Notes under the pieces: generated by a model | Database searches by the model: none | What the model was told of the DNA's origin: nothing | The model's input: only the letters and a program-made list of their open reading frames with translations | In this document: in pieces, positions 9,013 to 15,065 of the stretch | How the letters are laid out: each line of letters begins with the position of its first letter | How positions within the stretch are numbered: position 1 is the first letter of the stretch | Assembly: GCA_015478945.1 (NCBI GenBank) | Contig: JABUQX010060162.1 | Coordinates: 32,501 to 47,565 of the forward strand | Length of the DNA stretch: 15,065 nucleotides | DNA from: Trachelipus rathkii | Lineage: Eukaryota; Arthropoda; Malacostraca; Isopoda; Trachelipodidae | Direction of reading: 5' to 3' | Program-made: the position numbers and the translations under genes

Positions 9013-9156
9013 AATATTAATATTGGTAACAATGCGCGCACCCTCGATAAGCTCATAGTAATATGCATAGCCGAATCATCCGCTAAACTCACGCCAAAAT
9101 CAATAGATCAAGCTAGATCATGGGTGTCGCACAGTATTAGTCGAATATTTTGGTAG
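9013..9156 (+). other. Unidentified 47-codon coding-like frame
   Basis: Open from just after TAA (9010-9012) to TAG (9154-9156) in a patch of near-balanced composition. It reads NNARTLDKLIVICIAESSAK, then LTPKSIDQARSWVSHSISRI. There is no start ATG. The middle includes TCAATAGATCA motif copy 4, read as Ser-Ile-Asp-Gln. No family is recognised. Downstream, TTCTTTCTTCTAG at about 9174-9185 is a fair splice-acceptor-like string but leads to no clear exon. Confidence 0.2.
9100..9110 (+). repeat. TCAATAGATCA motif, copy 4
   Basis: Exact copy, preceded by AAA and followed by AGCTAGATCATGGGTG. It lies inside the small open frame at 9013-9156. Confidence 0.8.
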
Positions 9157-10744
9157 ATGCTGGTATGAGCTATTCTTTCTTCTAGCTGGGCAGCTTTCAG
9201 GCTCGCTTGCTCGACCGTAAATGATTAACCTACGGTGCGATAAGGTTAAGATATACAACGGTAAATTTGGATAGTGAATAAGGTAACCATAGAGAGGAGA
9301 AAAAAGAATTTATTTATTTAATTTTATAATTTTAATATTTAAAATTGTTATTATTATTTTATTTATTTATTCTTTACTATTGTTGACTCTAGATAACCTT
9401 GTTAATATTTTTATGTAAAATCTACAGATTCATATATATATAGTAATACAATTATAATTATAAGAAAACTATATCACTACATTGCTATGTATATTAGATT
9501 ATTACGTAAATTATGGTTTATTGTTATTCACTCGGCACTCGCACCGGATGAACAGTCACCGGGTTATATATTGTACTCTCAGCTTGTCCTATTTACCTCA
9601 TGCCCCTCCTCTCCTAGTATACCGACGTACCAAACTTCCTCCTATCTAATCTTTTTCCCTCTACACAATAAACTTCAATCATAATAGCGTCTACATATGC
9701 GTGGAACTTGTGTATAACTACCTTCCTATACTCTTTGGAGCAACTTCTCTTGGTTGTTAGACAACTTTTTTACTCGTCGGTTATATATAATATATAATTT
9801 AATATATATATAGACATAGGACTCCCATCAGCTCACCGTAGAGCTTTTTTCCTGCTTATTTCTTCCTTTTGGTTAAAAATTTTTTTTAGGTTAGAGATTT
9901 GAGCATACAAAAAAATTATAAAAGTGATATAAAAATTAAAAATAATGGATACACTATTTTCTATTTTTCGAAGGGAAGCTCTACACGCGAGCGTGCGTCG
10001 GAATGGAACATAGGATAAAGAACAGTACAAATATTGGTTATACGGAAATGTTTATGTTAACTCAGTAAGCATCAACCTGCATCGCTCCTTGACACCATAG
10101 GTTATATTGTCAGAGCCAACTCATCTCCGAATATCCATATATAACAATACCAAGTCTTTTTCTTATGATTAAATCTTAACTATACTCTCATCATAAAATC
10201 CTGTTTTATCACCAATATATTATTCAGTTACCTTATTAGAATATACGACATACACTTATCGAGGTTTATTTTTTAATGAGTAGGGGTGGTATAAATATTA
10301 TATTATTGGAATGCCTTCTTCTTATTAATCAGTGCACCAGGGGGACGTACTAACCTTCTATAAGGTTACGATCGATTAGTTACGTCACCTCTTAAACTCT
10401 CCACTCCATTTTTCCATAAATATTTTTAAACCCGATACGATAACCTACTAAATCCCATTGTTAGATATTATAATATCGGAGCTAATTATGACTCTGTATG
10501 ACTACGGTATCATCACGTAGATCACGGTGTAAGTCGGATATATATATTCAACGTGCGTATACTTATATAAAAACTCTCTGATTCCTTATGTCAAGAGAAT
10601 TCGTTTTTGACTCATAGAATCTCAGATATCCTTGGTGTATCGATATTTACTATCGTAATATAACTCAACATTTACTCAAGGTACCTTCTTTTATGATTTC
10701 ACTACAAATATTTTTAAATTATTTTAAGGGCCAGCGCTACTCCT
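9157..10744. other. Moderately AT-rich DNA, no gene recognised
   Basis: Sequence of normal complexity with more C and T than the rest of the window, notably 9590-9686, where G is nearly absent. Open frames at 9487-9684 (plus, 65 codons) and 9833-10030 (minus, 65 codons) have start codons but unremarkable, hydrophobic or mixed readings with no domain, and I do not call them. Small inverted repeats occur, for example ACCGTA (9214-9219) with TACGGT (9231-9236). Confidence 0.5.
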
Positions 10745-10762
10745 CACCCACTTACGTGGGTG
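10745..10762 (+). repeat. Perfect hairpin CACCCAC-TTAC-GTGGGTG
   Basis: Seven-base-pair GC-rich stem with a four-base loop, preceded by the palindrome AGCGCT at about 10733-10738. It stands out in AT-rich DNA. No known element is recognised. Confidence 0.85.
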
Positions 10763-10839
10763 CATATAATAATAGTTCTATCATATCGTAATCCTCGTAC
10801 TACGAACGAGTGATTTAATATGTACAAACGCCACTAAAT

Positions 10840-10912
10840 TTATATATATATATATATATATATTAAATATTAATATATATTAAATTATAATTATATATTA
10901 TATATATATTTA
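10840..10912. repeat. Short (AT)n and AAT tract
   Basis: (AT)n followed by irregular AT/TTA words, about 75 bp, just upstream of the GC-rich island. Confidence 0.9.
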
Positions 10913-10979
10913 TTGGGTAGTGTTGGATTAAAATATATTGTAAATGATATTTGTAAAGTATTACACGATTGAGCACAAT

Positions 10980-10998
10980 GTAGAGTCCGAGACTCTAC
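10980..10998 (+). repeat. Perfect hairpin GTAGAGTC-CGA-GACTCTAC
   Basis: Eight-base-pair stem with a three-base loop at the 5' edge of the GC-rich island. Confidence 0.9.
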
Positions 10999-11005
10999 CG
11001 TGATG

Positions 11006-11069
11006 CCAGACTACTAAAGGTGGGAGAGGGGACCGTTTCAGGGTCTGACCCGGGTGTGTGGTAGTCTGG
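11006..11069 (+). repeat. 9-bp inverted repeat CCAGACTAC/GTAGTCTGG
   Basis: Perfect 9-bp arms at 11006-11014 and 11061-11069 enclose 46 bases that include a further GGGTC/GACCC pairing, so a branched or extended stem is possible. Confidence 0.85.
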
Positions 11070-11377
11070 GCGAGGACCCCGCGGACACCAAAAATTCCAA
11101 AGAGACCCAAAGTACTAAATACTCTGAAAGCTCTCGGAGACCTCGCCGCTCGGGCAGTGGGGGAAGTTAGTCCTACCCCCGTAGTTCCCCCGGAAGGCCG
11201 AGAGACCCGACTTCTTGCCCATCGGGTGCGGGTTCTTTCAATTCCTGGTCGGTTATTCTTTTAAAAAAAAACTTAATAACTATTTAGCGAGAAAGGCACG
11301 CATCATACGAATGTCTGTTTAATGTAGGAGTAGGTCTGAGACAGAATTGTATTATATTAGTATAATTATTAACAAAA

Positions 11378-11606
11378 TTTTTTTTTTTTTCTTTTTTTTT
11401 TTTTTTGCTCTCTCTTCTCTCTTTATTGTGTGCTTTACATTGTCGGCTAGACCATAAAAGTGTGTTGCAGCATCATTTGATAGGTGCCAAAAAATGTATT
11501 CTCTTTTTCCCTGTAGCTATTATAGCTTTTTTTTTCTTTTTAAGTTATATTTATATATTTTTTTGTTTTTTTTTTTTTTTTTATTTTTTTTTTTTATATT
11601 TTTATA
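11378..11606. repeat. Poly-T and polypyrimidine tracts
   Basis: T runs broken by single C at 11378-11406 are followed by CT-rich sequence to about 11428. Further long T runs lie at 11528-11606. The open frame at 11405-11611, reading Leu/Phe-rich, is a consequence of this composition and is not called. Confidence 0.9.
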
Positions 11607-12060
11607 GATAATATAGTTCGAGCACAAAACAATTTCATTTTTACCTCATAAAGGTGAATTAGTCATGTATTTTTCTTTTATTTTTATATTCTCTGATTTA
11701 TATTCTGTTATGTAGTTTTATATAAGTTATTTTGTGGACTTTACTTTCTTAATTTGTGATGATCTTGTACTATTTTTATATTTTTTTATATTATTTTATA
11801 ATTTTTTTTTATATTATATATTTTATATTTAATTATATTAATATTATTTATATTTAATATTATTTATATAATTACTTATATATATTTATATTTTTTGTTT
11901 TATTTTTAATATTTTTTTTATTAATAATTATTTGTTCTATTTTTTATATTAAATTTTATCTTATTTTAATTATAATTAATTAATTTATTATATTTAATAT
12001 CTTATTAATTTATAATTTATTTAAAGTTTCTCTCCATTTAATTTATACTATCTGCCCTTC
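11607..12060. other. T-rich low-complexity DNA, nothing found
   Basis: Irregular TTTA/TTAT words with very few G or C from about 11770 to 12030. No frame or structure of interest. Confidence 0.7.
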
Positions 12061-12090
12061 GAGTTAAGTATGAGGAACCCCTACATCCTG

Positions 12091-12112
12091 AAAAATAGCT
12101 TCGCCTTTTTTT
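12091..12112 (+). repeat. AGCTTCG A-run/T-run motif, partial copy
   Basis: A run of A, then GCTTCG (12098-12103), then a run of T, resembling the first hairpin of the modules at 13114 and 14027. The following AAGAGCGA hairpin is not present; only GAGCAAC at 12144-12150 is reminiscent. Treated as a possible degraded third copy. Confidence 0.4.
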
Positions 12113-12343
12113 AAGTGTAGCAAATTGATAAAAATATACGGCCGAGCAACACAAGATGCGCCAACCCCAACTGTATTTCTTTTTCTTTACTGGTTAAGGC
12201 TGATGTAGGGTTTTTAAGACTCTGGGATTGTTGGCTCTCTAGTAGCGGGCTGACCATGATATGACTTAATACTCTCGGTGTGTAGGTTGCTCTGATGCTC
12301 AAGTGCTGGTGCGGTCTTGCTATAAGGGGCCATATAATATATT
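12111..12343 (-). other. Unidentified minus-strand coding-like frame
   Basis: The minus strand is open for about 77 codons with balanced composition and plausible residue content in an otherwise AT-rich region. It includes ARPHQHLSIRATYTPRVL, then a Ser/Gln-rich part (ESQQSQSLKNPTSAL), and ends in a hydrophobic tail (GLAHLVLLGRIFLSICYT). No ATG begins it; the first in-frame ATG is internal, at about 12257. If real it would be an exon or a decayed fragment. I recognise no domain. Confidence 0.25.
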
Positions 12344-12359
12344 AACAGTTTAATTAATT

Positions 12360-12540
12360 ACTATAATATATATATATATATATATAATATATATAATTAT
12401 ATATTATATATAATAAATATATTATATTAATATATTTATATTATTTATAATATATTATATATAATTATATATATTATATATATATTATATATATATTATA
12501 TTATAATATTATATTATATAATATATATTATATATAATTT
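12360..12540. repeat. (AT)n microsatellite
   Basis: Interrupted AT repeat of about 180 bp, immediately followed by the small hairpin at 12537-12558. Confidence 0.93.
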
Positions 12541-12558
12541 ATCCAATAATGGATAAAT
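12537..12558 (+). repeat. Hairpin ATTTATCCA-ATAA-TGGATAAAT
   Basis: Perfect 9-bp stem with a 4-base loop at the edge of an (AT)n tract. Confidence 0.8.
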
Positions 12559-13113
12559 AAAATTCACTCTGTTTAGTAAACCGTGTAGCAGATAAAAAGG
12601 CAATTAATTATTTTGTTTTATTCAAGGATGATAAAATATAGATATTAATATATTGATAAGACAACATTAAGTAAGATAAAATATATTCTCAGTACTTTTG
12701 AGTTCATTATTTTTAAACATTTATCTTATTGTTCTCATATTATATTTTATAGAATCGATATTTTGTTATACCGTATTCAGGTTTTTTTTTATTTTTTTTA
12801 TCATTAAGTAAAAAACATTACGGGGTTTATTAATGGAATTCTGTGATTGTGCCAATATCTGTATTTAGAATAGTTTTATTTATTTTTATTTTTTCTCTCT
12901 CATATTCTTTCTTTTATTTAATATAATATTTTTCGGCTTTTATGTAAAATAATAGTTTTATTTATTTATTAACTTTATATGTCTTATGTTTGGAATTGAG
13001 TATTTTTTTTAAATTTTAATATAATTATAATTTAATTTAATTATATTTTAATTGAATATTGAGTATTATTATATTAAATATATTATCTTTTTCTATGTAT
13101 ATTTTTTTACTAG
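12559..13113. other. AT-rich DNA, no gene seen
   Basis: Single-copy AT-rich DNA, T-rich from 12785 onwards. Frames are short and no known element is recognised. Confidence 0.6.
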
Positions 13114-13185
13114 AAAAAATGCTTCGTTTTTTTTCGTTCTCCTGCGTCGTGGAATATAGATAGGTATATAAAGAGCGACCTACCT
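13114..13185 (+). repeat. Two-hairpin module, copy B
   Basis: An A-run, GCTTCG (13121-13126) and a T-run followed by CG form an imperfect first hairpin. Downstream, TAGGT (13161-13165) pairs with ACCTA (13178-13182), extendable to 8 bp with one mismatch (13158-13165 with 13178-13185). The loop carries AAGAGCG. The order and loop match copy C at 14027-14075. Confidence 0.55.
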
Positions 13186-13364
13186 TTTAATTGTGTCTCA
13201 GGTATAAATATGTACTAGATGTAGCTTTAGCTAAATTATAGTGAAATATGTGGTGTGACTACTGTGCAAGATGCATCATAGAGTGTCATACGGTCTATTG
13301 CTAAGGGGGATATATATCACGAATGTTTTTTTCATCTCATGTATTTACATGTTTTCTTATTTAT
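13186..13364. other. Unique DNA between module and AT tract
   Basis: Normal-complexity sequence after copy B, with no frame or structure that I can support. Confidence 0.5.
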
Positions 13365-14020
13365 ATTATATATTTTAATATAATATATATATTATATATA
13401 ATATATATTAATATATATAATATTAAATTATTATAATAATAGGCTCTAGCACTAGATAATAAACTAAATTAATAGCTGTATTTATACTATAGATATACTT
13501 TATATGTTTATATAATATAATATTAATTATTATATATATTAATAATATATATAATATATATAATATATATATAATATTATATATAATATATAATATTTAT
13601 TTATTTTATGTATTATATTATTAAAATTGTTTTATAGTTTATATTTTATTTATATTATAATGATTATTATTTATTAATTTATTTATATTTAATAAAGTAT
13701 TTTTATATATTTAAGATTTATATATTTTATTTATTATTTTTATTTTTTATTATTTATATTATTTAATTATAAAATTTATATATTTAATTAACTATATTTA
13801 GATTTATTTATTTATATGCTTTATTATTAATTTTTAATTTTTTTTTCATTTATATTATTTTTTTTTAATTTAATTATTTTATTATATGTTTAATTTATAA
13901 TTTTGTTATTTATTATTTAGATATATATTATTATAATTTTTATATAAATTAAATTATTTAGATTACTTTTTTATTTATTTATTAATATTTATTTTAATTT
14001 ATTTTATTATAGATTTGTTA
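13365..14020. repeat. Very AT-rich low-complexity DNA
   Basis: (AT)n at 13370-13435 and 13515-13600, then TTTA/TTAT words with almost no G or C to 14020. A small unique patch lies at 13440-13500. Confidence 0.85.
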
Positions 14021-14026
14021 TGGAAT

Positions 14027-14075
14027 AAAAAAGCTTCGCTTTTTTTCGTCGATCGAAGGGGAAGAGCGACCCCTT
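14027..14075 (+). repeat. Two-hairpin module, copy C
   Basis: Perfect first hairpin AAAAAAGC-TTC-GCTTTTTT (14027-14045), followed by TTCG. Second hairpin AAGGGG (14056-14061) with CCCCTT (14070-14075) around the loop AAGAGCGA (14062-14069). The loop is shared with copy B while the stem bases differ. Confidence 0.6.
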
Positions 14076-15065
14076 ATATTTATACTCAGTGGAATTATTA
14101 TATTCAAAATTATTTCCACGGTAATTTCATTAGTTTCCTTATGCGGTATACTATATCGTATTGGTAAAACACCCATCAATTATGAATATAAATTATAATA
14201 AATCATCATTATGTAAATAAATACATAATAATAAAAAATAATATATAATATAAAACGAAATTATTATTATTATAAAATAATAATAATAATAATTAAAATA
14301 ATTAATATAACAGTATAATAATAAAATATATTTTTATAATATTATAAATTGGAATTTATTTCAGGCAAAGATTATGCGCATATACGGATTGTTACTTTAT
14401 TACCTTCAAAAATAAATAAAAAATTTTAGTACGTATTAAGTAAAAATTTATACAGATACGATATTGTCTAATAATTATATATTATTATAATAATTAAATA
14501 ATAATTAAAAATAATTAATAATAATAATTATAATAAATAATAATAATTAATTTAATTTAATATAATAATATAATTATATATATAAATAATAATAATAATA
14601 ATCATAATATTATTAATCAATAATTTATAATAATAATAATTATAAATATAATAAATATAAAATAATAATAAATTATAAATATTAACTCTCATAGTGATTG
14701 ACTCAGGACTCCTAGCCAATAATCTTGTTGCAAATGTTATTGATGACTCAACACGTACCTACTTTTTATTTATTCCAATATATTATCAACTCAATATAAT
14801 TTATGATTTTTATTTAATAATTTTTAAATAATACACAATAATAATAATAATAATAATAAATAATAATAATAATATCTGTCAGCCAGACACTATTATACAT
14901 TACTAAATATAATTGAAATATGTTAAATAATAATTAATAATAAATATAATAATAATAATAATAATAATCAATAATTAATATATATAATTAATTATAATAT
15001 TATAATTAAATTTAAATTAATAATAATATATATAATTAATAATATAATATAATATTAATTTAATA
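14076..15065. repeat. AT/AAT low-complexity DNA to window end
   Basis: From about 14170 onward it is mostly irregular AAT/AT repeats: 14215-14340, 14460-14680, 14830-14872 and 14930-15065. These are separated by short unique patches at 14345-14450, 14685-14820 and 14873-14910. No gene is seen. Confidence 0.85.

Larger units (their letters stand above)
10976..11264 (+). other. Isolated GC-rich island with inverted repeats
   Basis: GC is about 58% over 10981-11220 (counted by line: 53, 62, 55 and 63%), against roughly 20-25% on either side. Inverted repeats: GTAGAGTC/GACTCTAC (10980-10987, 10991-10998); CCAGACTAC/GTAGTCTGG (11006-11014, 11061-11069); GGGTC/GACCC (11041-11052 area); ACCCGA/TCGGGT (11205-11210, 11222-11227). 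Two plus-strand frames are open. One, from ATG 11058 to 11264 (68 codons), is Pro/Arg/Val-rich. The other, 11018-11170 with a TAG and then open again to about 11283, is Ser/Arg/Gly/Pro-rich (KYSESSRRPRRSGSGG). GTTTCAG at 11035-11041 looks like a splice acceptor. Candidates are an exon piece of an RS-like low-complexity protein, a structured RNA, or a transposon fragment. None can be chosen from sequence alone. Confidence 0.6.

Noticed and set aside
9487..9684. 65-codon plus-strand frame starting with ATG
   Set aside because: The pyrimidine-rich, G-poor composition explains the lack of stops, and no domain or splice context is visible.
9833..10030. 65-codon minus-strand frame
   Set aside because: Mixed composition with no domain; its length is within chance expectation for this region.
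10976..11264. rRNA or tRNA gene in the GC-rich island
   Set aside because: No conserved rRNA core string was recognised, and no cloverleaf with A and B boxes could be laid out.
11405..11611. Leu/Phe-rich 68-codon frame
   Set aside because: It is produced by poly-T and CT-rich tracts.
13600..14020. Inserted mitochondrial DNA, given over 90% A+T
   Set aside because: No mitochondrial protein reading, tRNA or rRNA segment could be recognised; it is simple low-complexity sequence.

Overview
This is a very AT-rich eukaryotic window that is almost entirely non-coding and crowded with simple-sequence DNA. Long (AAT)n/(ATT)n and (AT)n tracts, poly-T runs, a 9-bp minisatellite, a foldback transposon and one recognisable but broken fragment of a metazoan spliceosome gene (MFAP1) point to an animal nuclear genome. 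The microsatellite load resembles that of decapod crustaceans such as penaeid shrimps, but that placement is inference from repeat style only. I see no intact protein-coding gene, rRNA, tRNA, CRISPR array or prokaryotic operon structure.

Layout. 1-2683: AT-rich DNA with three microsatellite blocks. 2684-2800: 9-bp G-rich minisatellite. 2801-3659: unique AT-rich DNA and another (AT)n tract. 3662-4283: a 622-bp foldback element (MITE-like) with arms of about 235-244 bp, flanked by TA. 4590-5178: compound AT/AAT repeats. 5193-5394: MFAP1 exon remnant, frameshifted and internally deleted. 5613-5846: unidentified open frame with a direct repeat and a GC hairpin. 6702-6883: 182 bases without a single G. 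7375-8187 and 9013-9156: short unidentified coding-like islands. A repeated 11-mer, TCAATAGATCA, occurs four times between 7059 and 9110. 9157-10975: no gene seen, some small hairpins. 10976-11260: an isolated GC-rich island (about 58% GC) with several inverted repeats and overlapping open frames. 11378-11600: T- and pyrimidine-rich DNA. 12111-12343 (minus strand): coding-like open frame without a clear start. 13114-13185 and 14027-14075: two copies of a two-hairpin module with conserved loop sequence but different stem bases; 12091-12112 may hold a third, partial copy. 13365-15065: nearly pure A+T low-complexity DNA.

No set of genes here works together. The best-supported objects are the foldback transposon and the MFAP1 remnant. 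The most unexplained are the GC island at about 11 kb, the repeated double-hairpin module at 13.1 and 14.0 kb, and the G-free strand-asymmetric tract at 6.7 kb.
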